A stretch of DNA of 55,970 nt from NCBI RefSeq assembly GCF_024505055.1, contig NZ_JANIBL010000031.1, positions 1 through 55,970 of the forward strand, read 5' to 3'. Positions 36,235 through 43,962 of the stretch are shown one piece after another (position 1 is the stretch's first letter; every line of letters starts with the position of its first letter). Position numbers and translations under genes: made by a program. The stretch comes from Methylomonas rosea. GTDB lineage: Bacteria > Pseudomonadota > Gammaproteobacteria > Methylococcales > Methylomonadaceae. Under the pieces are notes generated by a model that worked only from the letters and a program-made list of their open reading frames with translations, was not told where the DNA came from and ran no database searches.

Positions 36235-37113
36235 ATGTATCTATCCAATCCTAATATTTTCGGCCTTGCCGGTGCCGGTCTGGGCTTGCGCCGTGCGCTG
36301 TTACCCGCGTTGCAAGCCGGCGTGCCGGCCGGCATCGATTTTTTCGAAGTTTCACCGGAAAACTGGATAGGCGTCGGCGGTCAGCTTGGCAAGCAGTTCC
36401 GCAGCCTGACCGAGCGCCATCGTTTTGTGGCGCACGGTTTGGCCCTGTCGTTGGGCGGCCCCGCGCCGCTCGATACGGCGTTTCTGGCCGAGCTGAAACA
36501 GTTTCTCGATCACCATGATTTTGCCCTGTACACCGAGCACTTGAGCTTTTGCGGCGACGAGGGCCATTGTTATGATTTATACCCCATCCCCTTTACCGAG
36601 CAGGCGGTCAAGCATGTCGCCCAACGCATACGCCAGACGCAGGACATTCTGGAACGGCCTATCGCCCTGGAAAACGCGTCTTACTATGTGCAGCCGCAGC
36701 AGGCGGAGATGGACGAACTGATGTTCATCAATGCGGTATTGGCCGAAGCCGACTGTTATCTGCATCTGGACGTGAACAACATCTACGTCAACAGCGTCAA
36801 TCACGGCTACGACCCGTTCGAGTTCTTACGCGGCCTGCCCGGCGAGCGCGTGGTTTACGGCCATGTCGCTGGTCACGACCGGGAGCCATCCGGCCTGATC
36901 ATCGACACCCACGGCCAGGACACCATCGAAGCGGTTTGGGACTTGCTGCACGAAGCCTATAGCCGCTTTGGCGTGTTTCCGACCTTGGTGGAACGCGACA
37001 ACAACATGCCGCCATTGGCCGATTTAGTGGTCGAAGTGGAGCGGATTCGCGACTTGCAAAAGCACCATCAGCTTTGCCGCCGTGTTCACGACCTCAGCGA
37101 GGTGGCGGCATGA
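36235..37113 (+). CDS. hvfB: MNIO (DUF692) multinuclear iron enzyme, HvfB-like
   Basis: 292 residues from ATG 36235; an in-frame TTG at 36220 is also possible. It is a TIM-barrel metal enzyme of the MbnB/HvfB family. Likely ligands of the iron centre: FFEVSPENW (Glu), TEHLSFCG (His), IALENASYY (Glu/Asn), HLDVNNIYVNSVNHG (Asp, Asn, His), YGHVAGHD, IIDTHGQD and LVERDNN. It should oxidise Cys in the precursor's EGKCG units using O2. Its last codons overlap the next gene by 4 bases (ATGA), so enzyme and partner protein are made together. Confidence 0.9.
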   Translation: MYLSNPNIFGLAGAGLGLRRALLPALQAGVPAGIDFFEVSPENWIGVGGQLGKQFRSLTERHRFVAHGLALSLGGPAPLDTAFLAELKQFLDHHDFALYTEHLSFCGDEGHCYDLYPIPFTEQAVKHVAQRIRQTQDILERPIALENASYYVQPQQAEMDELMFINAVLAEADCYLHLDVNNIYVNSVNHGYDPFEFLRGLPGERVVYGHVAGHDREPSGLIIDTHGQDTIEAVWDLLHEAYSRFGVFPTLVERDNNMPPLADLVVEVERIRDLQKHHQLCRRVHDLSEVAA

Positions 37114-37871
37114 AGCCGACACTGGCGTTTCAACACCAGCAACGACAGTTTTTGAGTTATTTGCGTCAACCGCAAACGGCTGAATTACCATCGGGATTCG
37201 CCCCTGAGCGACTGGCTGTGTATGTCGATCTGCTCTACAACAAATTCGACGAAAGCCTGACCGCCTGCTTTCCGGTCATTCACAGTCTGCTGTCAAAAGC
37301 AGACTGGCGGGCGTTGCTGCTGGATTTTATTGCCGAACATCGCTGCCTGACGCCGTATTACCGGCAAATCCCCGACGAGTTTGTGCAGTATCTGCAACAC
37401 GAGCGGCGACATCCCGACGATTGGCCGTTTTTAGTAGAACTGGCGCATTTCGAATGGATGGAATTGCAGCTGGCTATTGCCGAGGCCGAACCGGTGACGC
37501 GAAAGCCGTTGTCTGATGCCGAATTGCTAAACAATGTACCTGTGTTTGCGCCGGTCATACAGTTGCTGCATTACCACTGGCCGGTGCAACACATCGGCCC
37601 AAACTGCCTGCCCAGAGAACCACCCGAGACGGCCAGCCATATCCTGGGTTTTCGCGATAGCGAGGATCAGGTGCGGTTTATTGCGCTGAACCCGATCACG
37701 GCGAAGCTGATATTGTTGTTGAATAACGGTTTGAGCGGACAACAGGCTTTACAGGCGATGACAGGTGACGACCTCACGGATGCGCAATTTTTAGAATTCA
37801 CCCAATTCGGCCAGCAAATTCTGGCCGATCTAAATAGCCAGGGCGCGATTATCGACGTCCGCCCGCTTTGA
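37110..37871 (+). CDS. hvfC: RiPP-recognition partner of the MNIO enzyme (HvfC, DUF2063)
   Basis: 253 residues starting at ATG 37110, sharing ATGA with hvfB. The N-terminal half is a DUF2063-type helical domain (QRQFLSYLRQP, RLAVYVDLLYNKFDESLTAC, FPVIHSLL); the C-terminal half is a smaller domain with FIALNPITAKLILLL. In the characterised relatives this protein binds the precursor's leader and presents it to the MNIO enzyme, although databases often call it a DNA-binding domain protein. It is followed, 17 bases later, by doxX. Confidence 0.87.
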   Translation: MKPTLAFQHQQRQFLSYLRQPQTAELPSGFAPERLAVYVDLLYNKFDESLTACFPVIHSLLSKADWRALLLDFIAEHRCLTPYYRQIPDEFVQYLQHERRHPDDWPFLVELAHFEWMELQLAIAEAEPVTRKPLSDAELLNNVPVFAPVIQLLHYHWPVQHIGPNCLPREPPETASHILGFRDSEDQVRFIALNPITAKLILLLNNGLSGQQALQAMTGDDLTDAQFLEFTQFGQQILADLNSQGAIIDVRPL

Positions 37872-37888
37872 ACTTTGGAGCCTTAATC

Positions 37889-38461
37889 ATGACCGACCTT
37901 GCCAAATCCACGGACAACGATTGTTCGACCTGCCTGATTCCATCCTGCATCGAGCAGATATGCGCCGCGCCCGGCCAAATCTCTCGCTGGTTAGATCATA
38001 ACTTACACGGCTTGGCGCCGATCTTTCCACGCCTGTTGCTGGCTTACGAGTTTGGCGAAGCCGGCCTGGAAAAGCTCCATGGCGAGAATTGGTTTACCGA
38101 TTTGAGCTTTCCGTTTCCGTTCAGCTTATTGCCCGCCGACTTTAGCTGGACCTTGGCCATCGGCCTGGAAATCATCGCCCCGATTGCGTTGATATTAGGA
38201 TTGTTGACCCGCTTTTTCAGCGCCGCCCTGATGGTGTTGACCGTGGTCGCCATCGCTGCCGTACACTGGCCGGCGGAATGGCACAGCCTGGCCGAATTAT
38301 GGCAAGGCTATGCCATCAGCGATCACGGTTATGGCAATTACAAATTGCCGTTGCTCTACTTGTTCATGCTTAGTTCGTTGGTATTGAGCGGCAGTGGACG
38401 AGTGGGCGTTGATGCCTGGTTAAACAGACGTGCCGCCGCAGTATCGGCAAAATCCCCGTAA
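37889..38461 (+). CDS. DoxX-family membrane protein of the RiPP cluster
   Basis: 190 residues from ATG 37889; TTGGAG 8-13 bases upstream supports this over the in-frame TTG 37868. Four to five membrane helices after a Cys-containing N-terminus (CSTCLIPSC): LLLAYEFGEAGLEKLHG, ALILGLLTRFFSAALMVLTV, then YLFMLSSLVLS. DoxX members (HvfX, GigP) accompany MNIO clusters and may link the product to the respiratory chain or to copper handling. A small GC stem, ATCCCCG/CGGGGAT (38452-38471), spans the stop and may end the transcript, without a T-run. Confidence 0.85.
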   Translation: MTDLAKSTDNDCSTCLIPSCIEQICAAPGQISRWLDHNLHGLAPIFPRLLLAYEFGEAGLEKLHGENWFTDLSFPFPFSLLPADFSWTLAIGLEIIAPIALILGLLTRFFSAALMVLTVVAIAAVHWPAEWHSLAELWQGYAISDHGYGNYKLPLLYLFMLSSLVLSGSGRVGVDAWLNRRAAAVSAKSP

Positions 38462-38547
38462 ATCCGGGGATCGGGTTAGTGATTATTCTGGGTTTCCGCT
38501 CAGCCACGAACAATTAAGATGAATCATTCGGCACATACCTTGACCAG

Positions 38548-39042
38548 CTAAGCGTTCAAGCACACGGCCGGCTGCCGCATTGAACGGGGTTCTTCCCAAG
38601 CTTCGGCCTGAAAAACAGTACCCAGCGGCACATGAGTAAACTGGTTGGTGTAGCTGCTCAAGGTTTTGAATGCCATGCCCAGCAACACTTCCAATACCTG
38701 CGCCCGGCTGTAGCCCGCTTTGATAAATTTGTCCAAGGTTTGGCCGCAAACTACGCCGCGGTTTTTCACCACCGCTTGGCTAAAGCCGGCCAGAACATCC
38801 AATTGGCTGTCCCGCTGCGGTTTGCCGTAGCGTAAGGCTTCGACAATCCCCGGATCGGCTTTGGTCATCTGCTTGGCGATCATCGAATGCGCCGCGACAC
38901 AGTAAGTGCAATGGTTTTCGGCGCTGATGGCCAGCAAAATGACTTGCCGTTCGGTAGGACTAAACGACGTTTGATCAAACAAAGCCGTCAATTCGATATA
39001 GGCTTTCAGGGCCGCCGGCGCTTCTGCCAAACCGCCACGCAG
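38548..39042 (-). pseudogene. AhpD-like peroxidase gene lacking its 5' end
   Basis: The AhpD core CTYCVAAH is intact, and the chain ends MRQPAVCLNA. Reading back, the frame passes LAEAPAALKAYIEL and then RLRGG with no ATG; the only start is TTG at 39030. Homologues (compare the complete gene at 28659) have about 30-40 further residues before this point. The frame meets the truncated AraC gene, which reads the other way, at about 39040. The protein might be made from the TTG, but without its N-terminal helices. Confidence 0.6.
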
Positions 39043-39303
39043 TCTTGGACGCTGAGCGAATTATGTGCCAAGGCGGGCGTTTCCAAGTCGGTATTATCGG
39101 AGAAACTTATCGCCCTGATCGGCCATTCGCCCATCGAATATCTGACGCTATGGCGCCTGCAAATTGCTGCTCACTGGTTGATGGCGCCGAACATGACCCT
39201 AGAGCGCGTGGCGGAAAGGAGCGGCTAAGAGTCGGTGCCGGCGTTCAGCAAAGCCTTCAAACGCCATATTGGGCTCGCGCCTGGCGCATTTAGACGCGTT
39301 TAG
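39040..39303 (+). pseudogene. C-terminal remnant of an AraC-family regulator
   Basis: The frame reads TLSELCAKAGVSKSVLSEKL and IGHSPIEYLTLWRLQIAAHW, both halves of the AraC double helix-turn-helix. It then meets TAA at 39226-39228 where the family has Tyr (VGYES), and resumes in the same frame with ESVPAFSKAFKRHIGLAPG up to TAG 39301-39303. The sensing half is gone; its place is taken by the truncated divergent AhpD-like gene. Confidence 0.75.
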
Positions 39304-39649
39304 AAATTTCTCTGACATCGGAGCGTAAGTTCTTGAACGTTCCAACTTAGATCACGAGTGGCCATACAACAGATTGATTTTGCATCATTCTGAATGTCTG
39401 GTTTTGGCCGGTTTACAGTTGTCCTATAAAATTGCAGAAGCAAAATCGCCCTGAATCGGTCCTGAAACGTACATATATTGCTCAAATTCTCCGCGCACCT
39501 TAAGACATAATTAGAATTCAGATTGACCGCTCCGTGGTTTGGGTCGCTGGAGTATCCCGGACGGGGTTCACAATCATATCCTCGGGTATGGAAAGCATGG
39601 GAACCGTGAGCACTTCGCGATTTTTTGAATTGTTAAAAGCACGGCCCCG
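39304..39649. other. 346-bp gap without a gene
   Basis: Between the AraC remnant and the small protein at 39650 I see no ORF, stable hairpin or promoter I can defend. It is probably the debris of the rearrangement at 39040 plus the promoter for 39650. Confidence 0.4.
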
Positions 39650-39871
39650 ATGAGTGAACCATCCAAACCTACCCTAAGCCCCGACACTCAAGCAATGTTG
39701 GATTGTTTGCAATTAGCCGTCAACAAAACTCTGGAACGCAAGCGCCGTCTAGGACAATACGTAGTGCTTTGGGATGGTAACGCTCCGTTTGTAATCGGCG
39801 ACGATGCGCCGGAGCACTTGAAACAAGCGCCGACCAACGCAACGCCGTCTTCGTCTGGTCGAACGGGTTGA
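39650..39871 (+). CDS. small hypothetical protein
   Basis: 73 residues. A central helix-strand segment (LAVNKTLERKRRLGQYVVLWDGNAPFVI) resembles short uncharacterised proteins with the pattern K.L.RKR.LGQY.V.W..G.P. The last 15 residues are Pro/Thr/Ser-rich. It stands just before the phosphoesterase gene (22 bases) and may be transcribed with it. No motif gives a function. Confidence 0.6.
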   Translation: MSEPSKPTLSPDTQAMLDCLQLAVNKTLERKRRLGQYVVLWDGNAPFVIGDDAPEHLKQAPTNATPSSSGRTG

Positions 39872-39893
39872 TAAAAGGGTTAATATTACAATT

Positions 39894-40358
39894 ATGCCCC
39901 ACCGCATCGGTATCATCTCCGACACCCACGGCTTGTTACGCCCTGAAGCGCTGGCGATTTTGCAAGGCTGCGACTGGATTATTCACGCCGGCGACATCGG
40001 CAAACAGGAGGTGTTGCAGCAATTAACAGCGTTGGCACCGATCACAGCGGTGCGCGGTAACAACGACAAAGGTGCTTGGGCAGAGGAATTGCCGGTCAGC
40101 GCCAGCATCACGGTAGGGCAAGTTGCAATTTATCTGGTCCATGATCTGACCGAGCTGTTCATCGATCCGGTCGCGGCCGGGATTCGCGTCGTCATCTCCG
40201 GGCATTCGCATAAACCATCGATTCAAGAACGCGATGGCGTGTTGTATCTCAACCCCGGCAGCGCCGGTCCACGCCGGTTTAAATTACCGATAGCCGTTGC
40301 CGAACTTGTCATCAGGGACACGGCAGTCGAAGCGCGAATCGTCGAGTTGGCGGTTTGA
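39894..40358 (+). CDS. YfcE/MJ0936-type metallophosphoesterase
   Basis: 154 residues, the usual length. Calcineurin-like metal motifs are all present: ISDTHG (D-x-H), HAGDIG (GD), VRGNNDKG (GNND), LVHDLTE (His) and SGHSHKPS (GHxH), then LNPGSAGPRR. These enzymes hydrolyse phosphodiesters with two metals, typically Mn or Ni; the natural substrate is not settled. It is predicted to be soluble. Confidence 0.93.
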   Translation: MPHRIGIISDTHGLLRPEALAILQGCDWIIHAGDIGKQEVLQQLTALAPITAVRGNNDKGAWAEELPVSASITVGQVAIYLVHDLTELFIDPVAAGIRVVISGHSHKPSIQERDGVLYLNPGSAGPRRFKLPIAVAELVIRDTAVEARIVELAV

Positions 40359-40457
40359 AACCGATTACAAGAATTTGTTATCGTTATCGCCTGCTGCGTT
40401 CTGCTATCGCGCGATTCGTTTCCGTTTAACCTCTTTTTCACACTAAAAGATTTCCCC

Positions 40458-41270
40458 ATGAGTTTTGATTTTAACGCTTACCTAAACCGCATCGGCATAG
40501 CCAAACCGGAAACTACCCTGGCCGGCCTCAGCCAATTACAGCAGGCGCAACTCGGCGCTATTCCGTTCGAAAACATCAATCCGCTGTTGGGCTTGGTGCC
40601 CGAGTTGGAAACGGCGGCGTTGATGGAAAAAATCGTCGCCAGTCGGCGCGGCGGCTATTGTTTCGAATTGAACGGATTATTTGCCCAGGCCCTGGATGAA
40701 TTGGGATTTGATTATCAGCCAATTATGGCCAGGGTGCGGATGGGCCGTAGCGAGGGCGGACCGCGTCTGCATTTGGCTTTTATCGTGGAGGCTGAAGGCG
40801 ACTCCTGGCTGGTCGATGCCGGCTTCGGCGGCCCCAGCCATTATCGGCCGCTTCGTCTGAATACCGAGCAGGAGCAAAGCCAGGACCACAATCAGTTTCG
40901 GCTGCGTCAGGAGCCGGAATCGGGAGAAACCGTGCTGGAGCGACTGCAAAACGGCGAGTGGTTTGCGTTGTATAGTTTCGACCGGTCGAGGGTGCAACGC
41001 TGCGACCTGGATGCGGCTAATCTGGTCTGCACGACCTGGGACCAATCGCTGCTGTCGCAAAATTTGTTGATTTGCCGCAATACCGCCGAGGGCTGGGTGC
41101 AATTGTTTAATACCAATTTTTCGAGATACCAAGCGGGTGAGCAAATCAGTCATTCAGTCGAGAGCCTGGCGCATTTAAGCGATTTGCTGAGTGAACAGTT
41201 TGGTATCGAACTTGGTAATCAGCAGTTGCGTCGGCTCGGCGAACGTTTAGATTTAAGCAGTTCGCAATAG
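40458..41270 (+). CDS. arylamine N-acetyltransferase
   Basis: 270 residues. The Cys-His-Asp triad is visible: RRGGYCFELN (Cys about 73), PRLHLAFIV (His about 112) and VDAGFGGPS (Asp about 127), and the opening FDFNAYLNRIGI is standard for the family. It moves an acetyl group from acetyl-CoA to aromatic amines or hydrazines in the cytoplasm. It is apparently a single gene, with its own promoter in 40359-40457. Confidence 0.94.
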   Translation: MSFDFNAYLNRIGIAKPETTLAGLSQLQQAQLGAIPFENINPLLGLVPELETAALMEKIVASRRGGYCFELNGLFAQALDELGFDYQPIMARVRMGRSEGGPRLHLAFIVEAEGDSWLVDAGFGGPSHYRPLRLNTEQEQSQDHNQFRLRQEPESGETVLERLQNGEWFALYSFDRSRVQRCDLDAANLVCTTWDQSLLSQNLLICRNTAEGWVQLFNTNFSRYQAGEQISHSVESLAHLSDLLSEQFGIELGNQQLRRLGERLDLSSSQ

Positions 41271-41392
41271 ATTGCCTGATTATCAGGATGCTTCAGCTGA
41301 ATTCCTCGCGTATCGTCTGCAGTTTGCTTTGGGTTTCATTGGGGATGAACTAAATTTTGTTGATCGCCTATCGGGGTGAACGGGGGAGTTAT

Positions 41393-41815
41393 ATGAACGA
41401 TATTTGTGTTGCAAAAGAAAAACCAAGAATTCTGATCGTCGATGATGTTCACGAAAACCTGCATACCTTGCTGAATATTTTGCGGCAAGACTATGCGGTG
41501 ATGGCCGCTACGTCAGGTGAGAAAGCGCTTGAGATAGCGCGGCGCGCGCCGGCGCCGGATTTGATTTTGCTGGATATAAAAATGCCGGAAATGGACGGCT
41601 ATCAAGTGCTGCAATATCTGCGTAGCGAGCCGTCAACCGCTGAAATTCCGGTGATTTTTGTCACAGCGGCGGCCGAAGTCGGCGACGAAGCCAAGGGAAT
41701 GGCACTGGCTGTCGATGACTATTTACTCAAACCAGTGCTGCCCGAGCTACTCTTAGCTCGGGTTAGGCTGCATTTGGAGTTGGCCGCCTATCGGAAACGC
41801 TACGGCAGACTATAA
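41393..41815 (+). CDS. stand-alone response regulator receiver
   Basis: 140 residues from ATG 41393; CGGGGGAG 6-13 bases upstream decides it over the longer in-frame start at 41357. Receiver domain only: [32 protein letters not shown] with the phospho-Asp, FVTAAAEVG, and [17 protein letters not shown] with Lys. There is no output domain, so it probably acts by contact or as a phosphate relay for the kinase at 47491. It is the first gene of a run through 50994, 46 bases before the GGDEF-EAL gene. Confidence 0.9.
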   Translation: MNDICVAKEKPRILIVDDVHENLHTLLNILRQDYAVMAATSGEKALEIARRAPAPDLILLDIKMPEMDGYQVLQYLRSEPSTAEIPVIFVTAAAEVGDEAKGMALAVDDYLLKPVLPELLLARVRLHLELAAYRKRYGRL

Positions 41816-41861
41816 TCGTTGGGGTCAATTGGCAATGCTGGTCTAACTATTTCCCTGGACG

Positions 41862-43883
41862 ATGAACAAACACAAATCCCTATCACTCAATCCCAGGCCG
41901 ACTATTTTGGTGGTAGATGATCTTCCCGAAAATATCCACGGTTTACTCGAAGCACTAAAGGATGATTACGGCATCATGGTCGCGACGGATGGCATGCGCG
42001 CGGTGGAGTTGGCGCAAGGCCCCACGCCGCCGGATTTGGTGTTGCTGGACGTCAGAATGCCCGGCATGGATGGTTACGAGGTTTGTCGGCGGCTCAAGAG
42101 CGATCCTAGAACTTCCGGGATACCCATCCTCTTTGTGACGATAGTCGAAGCGTCCATCGAAAAAATTCGCGGTTTTTCCATGGGCGCCGCCGATTTCATT
42201 ACCAAGCCCTTCGATATTGATGAAGTGCGAGCCAGGGTCAAAACGCATCTGGAACTGAGCCGCTTACGCCGGGCTCTGGAAGGCCGGGTCAAACGTCTGA
42301 ACGAATACCGGCATGCCACGGATGTCTCCAATATCGTATTCCGGACCGATCCGCATGGCGTGATCACTTTTGTAAACGATGCCTTTGTGCAAACCTACGG
42401 CTACACCCGCGAGGAGGTGATCGGCAAAACCAGTCGGATTCTCAAAGATCCCGACGCGGCTCCCGGCCTGCATAGAGAGTTATGGAACACGATTCTAGGC
42501 GGAGCAATCTGGCGCGGCACCTACAGCAATCTGACTAAAAGCGGGGAGGTGATTTACATCAATAACACCATCGTGCCCATCCTCGACGCCGACGGGGCGA
42601 TTCGCGAGTTTATATCCACTAGCGTGAATGTCACCCATTTGATCAAACAGGAAGAGTTGATTCGGGAACAGACCACGGACGCGTTAACCGGCTTGCCCAA
42701 TCGAGTAAAATTGATGCAGGACTTGGCGAATGCCGAGCAATCGATGCTGGGTATGATCAATATCGATCAATTCAAAGCCATCAATGATTTTTACGGCTTG
42801 CGCAACGGCGATAAAGTCTTGTTGGAAATTGGCGAGCGTTTGCAAAAAATGAGCGGCGCCGATGCGCAGGCTTATCGCATCGGCGGCGATTTGTTTGCGT
42901 TACTCTCAAAAAACGGCGGCGATCCGGGTAGTTTCGAGCAATTGATAGATCGGATTATCAAGCATTTGGAATCGGAAGCGATCGATTGCGGTGAAGACAA
43001 GATTAATATCCGCGTGACGGCCGGCATCTGTTCAGGTGCCGACAATCCTTATACGCATGCGGCGCTGGCGTTGGAGCGAGCCAGAATCGAACGTCGGGAT
43101 TATTTGATTTATACCGATCAGATGCAGATCAAATCGCACTACAAGGACAACATCCATTGGAGCCAAAAGATTCGCAGTGCCTTGGCCGACGGCCGCATCG
43201 TGCCTTTTTATCAACCCATCATCGACAATCGCAGCGGTAAAGTCGTCAAATACGAAGCGCTGATGCGGATGATAGACGAAGACGGCAACGTGATTCCGCC
43301 CAGCTTTCTCGGGGTCGCAAAACGTACCCGGCAATATACCGCCTTGACTCGCACCATGATCGAACAAGTCGTGCAAGCCTTGCCCGAGTCGGCGGAGGCG
43401 ATGAGTATCAACCTGACGGTAGAGGATATTATCGATGCCAATACTGTGAGCTTCATTGCCGAAAAACTCTCTCAGCCCGGTGTCGGTTCGCGCATTATCC
43501 TGGAGATCACCGAATCCGAAGGTATCGAAAGTTACGAGGAAGTGCGCGAGTTTGTTAATCGAATGAAAGGTTACGGCTGTCATTTTGCGATTGACGATTT
43601 CGGCAGCGGTTATTCCAATTTCGTGCACTTATTGCGTTTAAAGATCGATTATTTAAAGATCGACGGCTCCATCATCATGAATATTATCGACAATCCGGAT
43701 TCCGAAGTGATCGCCCGCGTCATCGTCGATGCTGCGCGGCGCTTGGGCATGCGCACGGTCGCCGAGTTTGTGGGGAGTGCGGAGATACAAGCCAAGGTAG
43801 TGGAGTTGGGTATCGATTTCTCGCAAGGTTTTTATCTAGGCAAGCCGGCACCTCAACCGCTGGCGATGCCCGGCAATGATTGA
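41862..43883 (+). CDS. REC-PAS-GGDEF-EAL signalling protein
   Basis: 673 residues. Receiver (about 12-130; LVVDDLPEN, LVLLDVRMPGMDGYEV), PAS (about 150-265; FRTDPHGVITFVNDAFV), GGDEF (about 275-420) and EAL (about 430-673). The cyclase motif reads RIGGDLFALLS, where Leu replaces the Glu needed for catalysis, so cyclic di-GMP synthesis is unlikely. The phosphodiesterase side looks whole: KYEALMRM, ILEITESEG, FAIDDFGSGYSNF, DYLKIDGSI. I expect a phosphodiesterase gated by the receiver and PAS. It is in one run with the receiver before it and the TonB receptor after it. Confidence 0.92.
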   Translation: MNKHKSLSLNPRPTILVVDDLPENIHGLLEALKDDYGIMVATDGMRAVELAQGPTPPDLVLLDVRMPGMDGYEVCRRLKSDPRTSGIPILFVTIVEASIEKIRGFSMGAADFITKPFDIDEVRARVKTHLELSRLRRALEGRVKRLNEYRHATDVSNIVFRTDPHGVITFVNDAFVQTYGYTREEVIGKTSRILKDPDAAPGLHRELWNTILGGAIWRGTYSNLTKSGEVIYINNTIVPILDADGAIREFISTSVNVTHLIKQEELIREQTTDALTGLPNRVKLMQDLANAEQSMLGMINIDQFKAINDFYGLRNGDKVLLEIGERLQKMSGADAQAYRIGGDLFALLSKNGGDPGSFEQLIDRIIKHLESEAIDCGEDKINIRVTAGICSGADNPYTHAALALERARIERRDYLIYTDQMQIKSHYKDNIHWSQKIRSALADGRIVPFYQPIIDNRSGKVVKYEALMRMIDEDGNVIPPSFLGVAKRTRQYTALTRTMIEQVVQALPESAEAMSINLTVEDIIDANTVSFIAEKLSQPGVGSRIILEITESEGIESYEEVREFVNRMKGYGCHFAIDDFGSGYSNFVHLLRLKIDYLKIDGSIIMNIIDNPDSEVIARVIVDAARRLGMRTVAEFVGSAEIQAKVVELGIDFSQGFYLGKPAPQPLAMPGND

Positions 43884-43962
43884 GCCCATGCCTTGCTTGG
43901 CTCCATCATGAGTAAGGCATATCCAGCCATTGCCGATGTTAAAGCGGGCGCGGAGTCATAGC

